Below, one piece after another: positions 33,364 through 41,306 of a stretch of 64,000 bases of DNA. The position numbers were made by a program, and so were the translations under genes. The stretch spans positions 620,001-684,000 of the forward strand of contig NZ_BEWB01000003.1 in the NCBI RefSeq assembly GCF_003112555.1, in the 5' to 3' direction. The notes below the pieces were generated by a model that was not told where the DNA came from, did not search any database, and saw nothing but the letters and a program-made list of their open reading frames with translations. The stretch comes from Streptomyces coelicoflavus. Its GTDB lineage: Bacteria; Actinomycetota; Actinomycetes; Streptomycetales; Streptomycetaceae. Position 1 is the stretch's first letter. Each line of letters opens with the position of its first letter.

Positions 33364-35145
33364 ATGGCTGACCTGTCCGGTGCCTCGAACGTCGTCCAGA
33401 TCCTCACCGAGCACGCGCGCACACGCGGCGACTTCCGCGCCGTCGCGATCGTGCCCGACCCCTCCGATCCCGCCACCGCCCAATGGGTGACCTACGACCA
33501 GCTCGACCGCGCCGCCCGCGGCTGCGCCGTGACCCTGCTGCGCAGCTGCCGGCCCGGCGACCGCGCCCTGCTCCTGCTGCCGAACTCCGCCGAGTTCGTC
33601 GTCGCCATCCTCGGCTGCTTCTACGCGGGCCTGGTACCGGTGCCCTCGTCGATGCCCGGCCGCTACAAGCAGGACCGGCGCCGGGTGCGCGCGATCGCGC
33701 GGGACGCCGGAATCGGGGCGGTGCTCACCGGCCCCGACGAACTGGACGACGTACTGACCTGGGCCGCGGCCGAGGAGCTCGACGTCCCGGTGCTGATCCC
33801 GGACGTCGACCCGGAGCCCCTCACCGAGCCGTTCACCCCGCACGCCGCTGCCCCGCACGACCTGGCGCTGCTCCAGTACACCTCGGGCTCCACCAGCGAT
33901 CCCAAGGGCGCCCGGGTCACCCAGCGCAACCTGCTGCTGAACGCGCTCGCCATCGACACCCACCTGTCGGTCCGCGAGGGCCAGCGCTACGGCGGCTGGA
34001 TCCCCAACTACCACGACATGGGCCTGATGGGGCACATCCTGACCCCGCTGCTGGCCGGGCGCGGCATCGCCCTGATGACCCCGGCGGCCTTCCTGCGCCG
34101 CCCGCGCGCCTGGCTGGAACTCGTCGACCACTTCGACATCGGCCTGTCCGCCGCCCCCAACTTCGCCTACGAGCTGTGCCTGACCCGCGTCCCCGAGGAC
34201 TCCATCGCCGGCCTCGACCTGTCCCGCTGGACCCGGACCATCAGCGGCTCGGAGCCCGTCAAGGCGAGCGTCCTGGAGGAGTTCGCGCAGCGGTTCGCGC
34301 CCGCGGGCCTGCGACCGGAACAGCTCACGCCCTGCTACGGCATGGCCGAGACCACCCTGATGATCTCGACGACGTCGGGCCGCGTCCCGCGGGTGCTCAC
34401 CGCCGACAGCGACGCGCTCGAAGCGGGCCGCGTGGTGGCCGCCGCCGACGGCACCGGCCGCACACTCGTCAGCTGCGGCGAGCCGCGCCACCTGGAGGCG
34501 TGCGTCGTCGACCCGGCCACCGGCGACGCCCTGCCGGAGGGCTCGGTCGGCGAGATCTGGCTGCGCGGAGAGCTCGTGGTGGAGGGCTACTGGCGCAGAC
34601 CCGACGCCACCGCGGCCACGTTCGGCAACCGGGTGGCGAACGACCCCGCCGACGCCGGGGGCTGGCTGCGCACCGGCGATCTCGGCGCCCTGGTCGACGG
34701 CGAGATCCACGTCACCGGCCGGATCAAGGAGATGCTGATCGTCCGGGGCCGGAACATCTATCCGCACGACATCGAGCACGAACTGCGCCGCCAGCACGAG
34801 GAGCTGCGGGACACCGTCGGCTCGGTCGTCTCCGTCGCGGCGGGCGGCGCCGACGACACCGACGGCCGGCTCGTGGTCATCCACGAGGTCCGGCGCCGTG
34901 GCCAGGACGAGGAACTGGCCCGTCTCGCGGCGGGCATCCGCCTCACCGTGGCCCGCGAGTTCGGCCTGCGCGCCGACTCCGTCCTGCTGATGCGCCGCGG
35001 CGCGGTGCGGCGCACCACCAGCGGGAAGGTCCAGCGCGGCGCCATGCGCGCCCTGTACGCCAACGGTGAGCTGGAGCCGCTGTGGGCCGACGGCTACCCG
35101 GCGGCCGCGCAGGCCGTCCCCGTCGCGGCGGGGGAGCCCCGGTGA
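33364..35145 (+). CDS. Fatty acyl-AMP ligase (FAAL)
   Basis: The 593-residue protein is an adenylate-forming enzyme of the FAAL class, which activates a fatty acid as acyl-AMP and hands it to an acyl carrier protein. Visible motifs are YTSGSTSDPKG (about 172-182), the FAAL-typical GWIPNYHDMGLMG, CYGMAETTLM, and GWLRTGDLG. The C-terminal TTSGKVQRGA carries the conserved lysine. ATG 33364 follows AGGAG. It overlaps the first dehydrogenase gene by GTGA. Together with the ACP at 38748 it should supply the N-terminal acyl chain of the lipopeptide, as in the friulimicin and ramoplanin families. Confidence 0.92.
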   Translation: MADLSGASNVVQILTEHARTRGDFRAVAIVPDPSDPATAQWVTYDQLDRAARGCAVTLLRSCRPGDRALLLLPNSAEFVVAILGCFYAGLVPVPSSMPGRYKQDRRRVRAIARDAGIGAVLTGPDELDDVLTWAAAEELDVPVLIPDVDPEPLTEPFTPHAAAPHDLALLQYTSGSTSDPKGARVTQRNLLLNALAIDTHLSVREGQRYGGWIPNYHDMGLMGHILTPLLAGRGIALMTPAAFLRRPRAWLELVDHFDIGLSAAPNFAYELCLTRVPEDSIAGLDLSRWTRTISGSEPVKASVLEEFAQRFAPAGLRPEQLTPCYGMAETTLMISTTSGRVPRVLTADSDALEAGRVVAAADGTGRTLVSCGEPRHLEACVVDPATGDALPEGSVGEIWLRGELVVEGYWRRPDATAATFGNRVANDPADAGGWLRTGDLGALVDGEIHVTGRIKEMLIVRGRNIYPHDIEHELRRQHEELRDTVGSVVSVAAGGADDTDGRLVVIHEVRRRGQDEELARLAAGIRLTVAREFGLRADSVLLMRRGAVRRTTSGKVQRGAMRALYANGELEPLWADGYPAAAQAVPVAAGEPR

Positions 35146-37010
35146 CCGCGCCCGCGGTGCCGCAGGCCGTGCTTCGGGACACCGCGGCGGACGCGGGGCC
35201 CACCGTCGCGGGCCTCGACGCGGCCCTGGCCGAATGGGCGCGGCCCGGAGGCCCCTTCGACCCCGCGCTGCTCGCCGCGCACGAGGAGCGGGAGAGCTTC
35301 CCGGCCGAGGCGTGTGCCGCGCTCGACGCGTGGGGACTCCCGGAGTTCTACGTCCCCGCCCGCCACGGCGGACGCCAGGAGCGCCTCGACGTGTTCGTCG
35401 CGCTGCTGCGCCGGATCGCCGCCCGCGACCTGACCGTGGCCGTGGCCCACGGCAAGACCTTCCTCGGCGGCGTCTGCGTCTGGGCCGCCGACGAGGACGG
35501 TCCCGCCCACCTGCTGGCCCGGCAGGTCCTCGCGGGCGAACCGGTGGCGTGGGGACTGACCGAACCGGGCGGCGGCAGCGACCTGCTCGCCGGTGCGCTC
35601 ACCGCCACCCGGCACGGCTCCGGCTGGCGCCTCAGCGGCCGGAAATGGCCGGTGAACAACGCCACCCGGGGCAACCTCATGTGCGTCCTCGCCCGCACCG
35701 AACCGGGCGGCGGCGCCCGCGGGTTCACCGTCTTCCTGCTCGACCGGCGCGCCACCCCGGCGGGCACGGTCCGTCCGCTGCCCAAGATGCCCACGCACGG
35801 CATCCGGGGGGCCGACATCAGCGGCCTGGAGTTCGACGACGCGCGGCTGCCCGCCCACGCCGTGGTCGGCCCGGTCGGCGGCGGCCTCGAACTCGTCCTC
35901 AAGTCACTGCAACTGACCCGCATCGTGTGCGTGTCGCTGTCCCTGGGCGCGGGCGACCACGCGCTGGGGCTGCTGCGCCGCTTCCTCGGCCAACGGCGCC
36001 TGTACGGCCGGGGCCTGGCCGACCTGCCGCACGCCCGCGACGTCGCGGGCCGGGCCGTGGCCCGGCAGTTCCTGGCCGAGTCCGTGGCCCACACCGCCGC
36101 CCTCGCCGCCCACCACGTCCCGGAGCAGCTGAGCGTCGTCTCCGCCGTCACCAAGGCGTTCGTCCCGAGCCTGATCGCCGGGCAACTGCGCCTGGTCGGC
36201 GACCTGCTGGGCGCGCGCGGCTTCCTCACGGACGTCGAGGGATACGGCGGCTTCGCCAAGCTGGAGCGCGACCACCAGGTCGTCCCCCTCTTCGACGGCA
36301 GTACGTGGGTCAACCGCGCCGGACTCGCCGCCGTACTGCCCCTGCTGCGCCCTGGACGGCGGCCGGCCCCGGTCGGCGCCGACTCCCCGGCGCGCTGGCT
36401 GCGCGAGGACTCCGAGCCGGACCCGCTGGACACGCGGCGCCTGCGGCTGATGGCCCCGCGCGACGCCGTACTGGGCGCCCTGCCGGGCCTGGTGGCCGAA
36501 CTGGCCGCGGAGGAGGGCGAGTCGGCCACGACCGGCCTGGCCCGCGCGCTGCTCGCGGCGTGCGAGCGGCTGGGCGCCGACATCGGATCGCTGCGTCCCG
36601 CCGCGGGGCCGCCGAGCACCGCCGCCATGAGGCTCGCCGAGCGCTACGAGTGGTGCTTCGCGGGCGCGGCCGCACTCGCCCTGCACCGTGCGCGGCCCCG
36701 GCTGCGCGACGGCGTGTGGGGCGTGGACGGGCTGTGGCTGCGCGGCGTTCTCGCGCTGGTCCTCGAAGCCCTGGACGCCGCCCCGGCCGACGCCACGCAG
36801 GTGTACGGCGAGCTCGGCACGCTCCTGACCACCGTCCCGGACGCTCCGGCGACGCTGCTGGGCGGCGACCTCGGCGACCTCGGCGACCTGCGCGGCGACC
36901 TCGACGACCTGCGCGGCGGCGGGGAGACCGGCGGGCAAGGAGCCCCGGCGCCCCGGTCCGGCGCTCCCGCGACGGACGACCGACGCTCCGACGAGGTGGA
37001 GGCCGCATGA
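35142..37010 (+). CDS. Acyl-CoA dehydrogenase family protein 1 (lipid tail desaturation)
   Basis: The 622-residue protein has the acyl-CoA dehydrogenase fold: N-terminal helices with FYVPARHGGRQERLD, flavin-binding GLTEPGGGSD, RLSGRKWPVNNA, and the C-terminal GARGFLTDVEGYGGFAKLERD. In the segment where medium-chain dehydrogenases carry catalytic Glu in a YEG motif this protein reads LFDGSTWVN, so Asp replaces Glu or the base lies elsewhere. The C-terminus ends in a low-complexity GDLGDLGDLRGDLDDL stretch. It is fused by overlapping codons to both neighbours. It probably introduces a double bond into the fatty acid while on the ACP, perhaps with the second dehydrogenase as partner. Chain position is unknown. 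Confidence 0.88.
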   Translation: MTAPAVPQAVLRDTAADAGPTVAGLDAALAEWARPGGPFDPALLAAHEERESFPAEACAALDAWGLPEFYVPARHGGRQERLDVFVALLRRIAARDLTVAVAHGKTFLGGVCVWAADEDGPAHLLARQVLAGEPVAWGLTEPGGGSDLLAGALTATRHGSGWRLSGRKWPVNNATRGNLMCVLARTEPGGGARGFTVFLLDRRATPAGTVRPLPKMPTHGIRGADISGLEFDDARLPAHAVVGPVGGGLELVLKSLQLTRIVCVSLSLGAGDHALGLLRRFLGQRRLYGRGLADLPHARDVAGRAVARQFLAESVAHTAALAAHHVPEQLSVVSAVTKAFVPSLIAGQLRLVGDLLGARGFLTDVEGYGGFAKLERDHQVVPLFDGSTWVNRAGLAAVLPLLRPGRRPAPVGADSPARWLREDSEPDPLDTRRLRLMAPRDAVLGALPGLVAELAAEEGESATTGLARALLAACERLGADIGSLRPAAGPPSTAAMRLAERYEWCFAGAAALALHRARPRLRDGVWGVDGLWLRGVLALVLEALDAAPADATQVYGELGTLLTTVPDAPATLLGGDLGDLGDLRGDLDDLRGGGETGGQGAPAPRSGAPATDDRRSDEVEAA

Positions 37011-38689
37011 TCGGCATCGGATCCCGTACCGACCATCTGGAGAAACTGCTGGGCGACCCCTGGGACGCCGGCAACCCGGCCGGTTTCGGGGCGGCCGTGG
37101 CCGCCGACGAGCGGGAGGAGACGGCCGCCGCGGCCGAGGCCGCCCTGGACGACTTCGGCCTGCACGCGGAGTTCGTCCCCACGGCGCTGGGCGGCCGCCT
37201 CGACCGTGTCGACCACATGGTCGAGCTGATGCGCTCGGTCTACCGGCGCGACCCGGCCCTCGGCCTGGGCCGGTCCGGCCAGCTCCTCGCCGCCGTCAAC
37301 GTGTGGACCGCCGGCTCGCCCGAGCAGCGCGCCGCCGCGGCCGCCCTGCTCCTGGACAACCGCAGGATCGCCTGCGCCTTCCACGAGCTCGCGCACGGCA
37401 ATGACATCGCCGCCAACACCTTCGCCGCCCGGCACGTCGAAGGCGGGCTGCGACTGAGCGGGCGCAAGGAGTCCATCGCCAACCTGGACCGGGCCGACGC
37501 CCTGGTCGTCCTCGCCCGCACCGGCGAGCACGACGGGCCGCGCTCGCGCTCGCAGCTGTTCCTGACCGCCGACCGGCTGGACCCGGCGCGGGTACGGCAC
37601 CTGCCGCGGTTCCGCTCCGTCGGCATGCGCGGCGTCCGGCTCGGCGGCATGGAGGTGGACGGCCTCGACGTGCCCGCGGGCGCCCTGCTCGGCACCGAGG
37701 GATCGGGCGTCGACACGGCCGCCCGCGCCTTCCAGGTGACCCGGATGGCCCTGCCGGCGATGACCACCGCCCTGCTCGACACGGCCCTGCGCGTCACCCT
37801 GCACCACACGCGGCGGCGCATGCTCTACGGCCGGGAGGCGGTGGCCATCCCCGTCGTGCGCACCGTCCTTGCCGAGACCTTCGCCGACCTGCTGGTCTGC
37901 GAGGCGCTCTCCCAGGCCGCGACCCGTGCCCTGCAGCTTCGTCCCGAGTCCGGCAGCGTGCACGCGCCCGCGGTGAAGTACCTGGTCGCAGGCGTCCTCA
38001 CGGAGGCCCTGGAGCGGCTGTCCACGGTGATGGGCTCGGAGTTCTACCGGCGCGACGGCGAGCACGCCGTGTTCCAGAAACTCGCCCGGGACGTCAAGCC
38101 GGTCGCTTTCGGCCACATCGCCCGGGCGGCCTGCCTGTCCGCCCTGCTGCCCCAGCTGCCGGGGCTCCTCCGGCGCTCGGCGCGCGAGCCGGCACCGGCC
38201 CCGGACTCCCTGTTCGGCGCGGAGGCCGTACTGCCCGCACTCGATCTGCCCGCCCTGCGGCTGGCCTCCGGCGGCCGGGACTGCCTCGCCGCCTCCCTCG
38301 GCACCGTGCTCGACGACGAGCTGCCCGCCGCCGTCCGCCCGCTCGCCGAGGAACACGTACGCGCCTTCGCCGCCCTCGCCGGGGCCGGTGCGTCCCTGCG
38401 GCCGCGGCAGCTGGCCATCGACGCCGAGGTGCCGGTGCGCCGGCTCGCGGCGCGCTACACCGTGGCGCTCGCCGCCGCCGCCTGCCTCGGCGTCCACCGG
38501 ATGGCCGCGGACGGCGACTTCCTCGCCGGCCCGCACTGGCTGGCCGCCGCGCTGACCCGGCTGGCCGCCCTGGAGCGGCCGTCGGGCGCGCAGCTGCCGG
38601 CCGGGGCCGAGGACGCGCTGATCGCCGAGCTGACGGACCGCGACGACCGCGGGCTGTCCTTCGGGCTCGACGCGCGCCCGTACCTGTGA
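37007..38689 (+). CDS. Acyl-CoA dehydrogenase family protein 2 (divergent partner)
   Basis: This 560-residue protein shares the dehydrogenase core with its neighbour (FHELAHGNDIAANTF in place of the usual E-G-S segment; GLRLSGRKESIANLDRADALVVLA) but lacks a recognisable catalytic Glu-Gly-Thr motif near the end of the core, reading VKPVAFGHIARAA instead. Both proteins carry a C-terminal extension of about 150-200 residues beyond the usual family length. ATG 37007 overlaps the stop of the first gene by ATGA. Adjacent unequal dehydrogenases that form heteromers are known in actinobacterial sterol catabolism, and the same arrangement is plausible here. Alternatively the two act in sequence to make a diene. 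Confidence 0.85.
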   Translation: MIGIGSRTDHLEKLLGDPWDAGNPAGFGAAVAADEREETAAAAEAALDDFGLHAEFVPTALGGRLDRVDHMVELMRSVYRRDPALGLGRSGQLLAAVNVWTAGSPEQRAAAAALLLDNRRIACAFHELAHGNDIAANTFAARHVEGGLRLSGRKESIANLDRADALVVLARTGEHDGPRSRSQLFLTADRLDPARVRHLPRFRSVGMRGVRLGGMEVDGLDVPAGALLGTEGSGVDTAARAFQVTRMALPAMTTALLDTALRVTLHHTRRRMLYGREAVAIPVVRTVLAETFADLLVCEALSQAATRALQLRPESGSVHAPAVKYLVAGVLTEALERLSTVMGSEFYRRDGEHAVFQKLARDVKPVAFGHIARAACLSALLPQLPGLLRRSAREPAPAPDSLFGAEAVLPALDLPALRLASGGRDCLAASLGTVLDDELPAAVRPLAEEHVRAFAALAGAGASLRPRQLAIDAEVPVRRLAARYTVALAAAACLGVHRMAADGDFLAGPHWLAAALTRLAALERPSGAQLPAGAEDALIAELTDRDDRGLSFGLDARPYL

Positions 38690-38747
38690 GCCCGTCGTCC
38701 GGCCCCACGACCGCCCCCCACACACACCGCACCTTCGAGGAGACCCG

Positions 38748-39029
38748 ATGACCACGTTCGCCTTCGACCCCACCGTCCCCGCCCAGCTCCAGAGCTGGCT
38801 GACCGACCGCGTCGCGGAGTACCTGCCGGACGTCACGGAGCCCGTCGACCCGCACCGCCAGCTGGGCGAGTACGGGCTCGACTCCATCGCCGTGGTGGCC
38901 TTCGCCGCCGACGTGGAGGACCAGCTCGGCACCGTCGTGGACCCCACCGCGATATGGGACTACCCGACCATCGCCCAGCTCGCCGAGTTCCTGGCCGCCG
39001 AGCTGGGCGAGCGCTCGCCGGCCGCCTGA
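38748..39029 (+). CDS. Acyl carrier protein for the lipid starter
   Basis: The 93-residue protein is a discrete acyl carrier protein with the phosphopantetheine site in YGLDSIAVV (Ser46) and the typical helix II and III residues that follow. GAGGAG precedes the ATG. It is the last gene of the lipid operon, 58 bases after the dehydrogenase pair, and is followed by a strong terminator. It should receive the acyl group from the AMP ligase, carry it through desaturation, and deliver it to the starter condensation domain, which lies outside the window. Confidence 0.93.
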   Translation: MTTFAFDPTVPAQLQSWLTDRVAEYLPDVTEPVDPHRQLGEYGLDSIAVVAFAADVEDQLGTVVDPTAIWDYPTIAQLAEFLAAELGERSPAA

Positions 39030-39055
39030 CGGTCCCGCCGGCCCCGGCGCACGCG

Positions 39056-39090
39056 AGGGGGCCGCGGTGGTTCTCCCACCGCGGCCCCCT
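39056..39090. terminator. Hairpin terminator between ACP and convergent MbtH gene
   Basis: Arms of 15 bp (39056-39070 and 39076-39090) pair perfectly around the loop TTCTC. It is placed to stop both the lipid operon and the convergent MbtH gene. A short direct repeat TCGCGTCCCT x2 follows. Confidence 0.8.
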
Positions 39091-39114
39091 TCGCGTCCCT
39101 TCGCGTCCCTCGGC

Positions 39115-39333
39115 TCAGGCGGCGTCGCCCGCCATCGCCCGGACCAGGCTGAGGGGACGCATGTCGGTCCAGTTCTCCTCCACGTAGGCGAGGCAGGCCG
39201 CGCGGGTGTCCTCGCCGTGCGCCTTCTGCCAGCCCTCCGGGATCTCGGCGAATGCCGGCCACAGCGAGTGCTGGCCCTCGTCGTTGACGAGCACGAAGTA
39301 CGACGCCTCGTCATTCTCGAACGGATTGGCCAC
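39115..39333 (-). CDS. MbtH-like protein 1
   Basis: The 72-residue protein is a standard MbtH-like chaperone of NRPS adenylation domains: [30 protein letters not shown] and the C-terminal [10 protein letters not shown] with the conserved tryptophans. It binds A domains and supports their folding and activity. It is almost identical to the protein at 46013-46231. Its own SARP-type heptads lie at 39391-39408 and it is transcribed alone, toward the lipid operon. Confidence 0.96.
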   Translation of the reverse strand: MANPFENDEASYFVLVNDEGQHSLWPAFAEIPEGWQKAHGEDTRAACLAYVEENWTDMRPLSLVRAMAGDAA

Positions 39334-39390
39334 GATGCCACCTCACAGATCGCGTGCGGAAATGGGGTCGGCACGAGCCTGGGGCGCGGA

Positions 39391-39408
39391 TCTACACCAT
39401 TCCTACGA
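39391..39408 (-). promoter_or_regulatory. SARP-type heptad pair upstream of MbtH gene 1
   Basis: On the minus strand the heptads TCGTAGG and GTGTAGA begin 11 bases apart, ending about 58 bases before the MbtH start. They match the pattern of the other cluster heptads. Confidence 0.6.
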
Positions 39409-39473
39409 CGCCCGCCGCACACCCTTCCCCTGGCCACAAACTGCCACGGGGGAACGGAAAGAGACCGGAGACC

Positions 39474-39509
39474 TCCGGATATCCGGACCGAGTCGATCCG
39501 GATATCCGG
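39474..39509. promoter_or_regulatory. Two CCGGATATCCGG palindromes, probable operator
   Basis: The 12-bp palindrome CCGGATATCCGG occurs at 39475-39486 and again at 39498-39509. The centres are 23 bases apart, about two helical turns. The first is extended to 14 bp by flanking T and A. They lie in the 419-bp gap between MbtH gene 1 and the secreted-peptide gene, with a TAGATG sequence just after. The protein that binds is unknown; the TrmB/LuxR-type regulator nearby is one candidate. Confidence 0.55.
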
Positions 39510-39583
39510 TAGATGAGGTTCCGTATTCCGCCGACACCCGTGGTGAACGGCGTCGGAGAGCTCCGGACGGGGGAGAGCGGCCG

Positions 39584-39617
39584 CTGTCAGTTCACTGCCA
39601 ACGCAGCAGGCTGACAG
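39584..39617. promoter_or_regulatory. Dyad CTGTCAG-N20-CTGACAG upstream of the peptide gene
   Basis: Perfect 7-bp inverted arms lie at 39584-39590 and 39611-39617. The same two heptamers, nine bases apart, occur before the SARP gene at 45841-45863. A shared regulator is possible. Confidence 0.45.
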
Positions 39618-39752
39618 GCCGAACGCTGGAGAAGGCCGGGCCGCCGGAGCAAGAATCCTCGTATGCCGAGCGTCGCTCCGAAGCGGGTGCGAACGCCGGG
39701 AGCAAACAGAAGGTCCAGGTGTTCCACCCACTCGAGAAAGAGGAGTTCATCG

Positions 39753-39977
39753 ATGAGGTCCGCGGCATTCCAGAAGATTTCCGCCGTAGCCGTCGCCGTG
39801 ATCGCACTCGGGCTCGGACCCGTCACCTGCGCCGACGCGTTCGCCGCGGACCCCGGCTGGCAGACCCCGCCGGCAAAGGGCGTGGAGATCACCTTCGAAC
39901 TCGCCGACGAGCCGGGCTGGCAGAGAGTTCCCGGAGAGCCCGGCTGGCAGCTCGTCGTTGCCGACTCCGCCGGATGA
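39753..39977 (+). CDS. Small secreted peptide precursor with three PGWQ repeats
   Basis: I do not know a named family for this 74-residue protein. ATG 39753 is well supported by AGGAG seven bases upstream. Residues 1-31 form a Sec-type signal peptide (basic start, VAVAVIALGLG core, cleavage expected after AFA). The predicted 43-residue mature part contains PGWQ at 34-37, 54-57 and 63-66, each after an acidic residue (DPGWQ, EPGWQ, EPGWQ), and has no cysteine, so it is not a disulfide or lanthipeptide type. It is acidic overall. It lies 143 bases before the TrmB/LuxR-type regulator on the same strand, behind two distinct palindromic elements. A secreted signal read by the cluster's regulation, or a small envelope protein, are the main options; both are inference. 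Confidence 0.75.
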   Translation: MRSAAFQKISAVAVAVIALGLGPVTCADAFAADPGWQTPPAKGVEITFELADEPGWQRVPGEPGWQLVVADSAG

Positions 39978-40120
39978 TCTCCCTTTGCCCCTGACGGGCC
40001 CGTTCTCCCGGCCCAGGAGGTCCGTTCCGGCATAACCCGCCCGTTTGTGGGGCGTGTTAGTCTGCCGCCGTCGCGACAGGCTTGGATCAGGACTTTCGTT
40101 CGACGGGGGAGTGGGACGTT

Positions 40121-41233
40121 GTGCTTGAGCCCATAGGATTGAGTGCGGTGGCTACCGAGGTCTACAGGGCTTCTTTACTGGGCTCCGGGGGATCGGTCGA
40201 GGAATTGGCCGCGTTGGTCGGCCGTCCGGCGGAGATGGTAAGGGAAGCGCTGGACGAGTGTGTGCGCCTCGGCCTGATCCGGCCCTCCTGGGAGAATCCC
40301 GGCCGGGTGCGGGCGATCAGCCCCGACGTCGGACTCCAGGCCCTGCTCGCCCGGCAGGAGGCCGACCTGCGCACCCGGCAGCGTCAGATAGCCGATACAC
40401 GAGTCGAAGTGGCCCGGCTGACCGAGGAGTTCGCGGCGCAGCGCAGCCGCAGTGAGCGCTACGAGGTCGAGCAGTTGCAGGGCCTCGACCGGATTCGCGA
40501 CCGCATACAGGAACTGAGCGCCGACTGCAGCCGCAGTCTCGTGGCCTTCGCGCCCGGCGGGCACCAGACCCGGGACAACCGGGAGGCGAGCCGTCCCCTC
40601 ACGGAGGCGCTGCGGAGCCGGGGCGTCGTGATGCGCACCGTCTACCTGGACAGCATCTACAACGATCCCGCGACGGTGGAGCACGCGCGCTGGCTGGTGG
40701 GCCTCGGCAACAACGTCCGGACCGTGGCCTCGCTGCCCGCCCGCATGATCATCTTCGACGGGGAGGCGGCCATCGTGCCGATGGACCCGGACAACAGCAG
40801 CGAGGGCGCCCTGCTGTTCCGGGGCCGGGGGACACTGGCCACCCTCTCCGAGCTCTTCCGGATGGTGTGGGAGCGGGCGGCGCCCGTCACCACCGCCCGC
40901 AAGCAGCGCACGAGCACCGACGCCAGAGGCCTCACCGGCCAGGAGCGAGCCGTTCTGCGGCTGCTCAGCGAAGGGCTCACCGACGAGGGAGTGGCGCGCA
41001 AACTCGGGGTGTCGGTACGCACCGGCCGCCGGATCACCGCGGAACTGATGGCCCGGCTCGGCGCCAGGAGCCGTTTCCAGGCGGGCCTGCGTGCGGCCCA
41101 CCTGGGCTGGCTCGGCGAGCACCCGGACGAGGACGGGACACCCGAGGGCGGCCTCGCCGACCTCCTCGACCTGGCACCGCCCGGCGGCGCGGACGCGGAC
41201 GCCCCGACCGGGAGCCGGCTGGCCGGCCGCTGA
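40121..41233 (+). CDS. TrmB/LuxR-type transcriptional regulator with a TTA codon
   Basis: The 370-residue protein has an N-terminal winged-helix region of TrmB type (GLSAVATEVYRASLLGSGGSVEEL...), a coiled segment (about residues 80-130, AQRSRSERYEVEQLQ), a central TrmB-like domain (RTVYLDSIYNDP, NNVRTVASLPARMIIFDGEAAIVP) and a C-terminal LuxR helix-turn-helix (LTGQERAVLRLLSEGLTDEGVARKLG). GTG 40121 is preceded by GGGGGAG nine bases away. Codon 19 is TTA (40175-40177), the rare leucine codon read by the bldA tRNA, so translation should depend on development. Upstream 40058-40063 is TAGTCT, a fair -10. It follows the secreted-peptide gene and probably sits above the SARP in the cascade, which is inference. 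Confidence 0.9.
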   Translation: MLEPIGLSAVATEVYRASLLGSGGSVEELAALVGRPAEMVREALDECVRLGLIRPSWENPGRVRAISPDVGLQALLARQEADLRTRQRQIADTRVEVARLTEEFAAQRSRSERYEVEQLQGLDRIRDRIQELSADCSRSLVAFAPGGHQTRDNREASRPLTEALRSRGVVMRTVYLDSIYNDPATVEHARWLVGLGNNVRTVASLPARMIIFDGEAAIVPMDPDNSSEGALLFRGRGTLATLSELFRMVWERAAPVTTARKQRTSTDARGLTGQERAVLRLLSEGLTDEGVARKLGVSVRTGRRITAELMARLGARSRFQAGLRAAHLGWLGEHPDEDGTPEGGLADLLDLAPPGGADADAPTGSRLAGR

Positions 41234-41306
41234 CCCCGGGCGGCACCGCCGCCCGCCCGGACGGGGCGCGTCCGGGTCCGGCGGCCGGCCCGCCCGCGCC
41301 GAGCGG

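Noticed and set aside
35066..38689. Apparent single long frame containing the second dehydrogenase
   Set aside because: The N-terminal part is an out-of-frame shadow of the first dehydrogenase; ATG 37007 overlapping the preceding stop is the real start.
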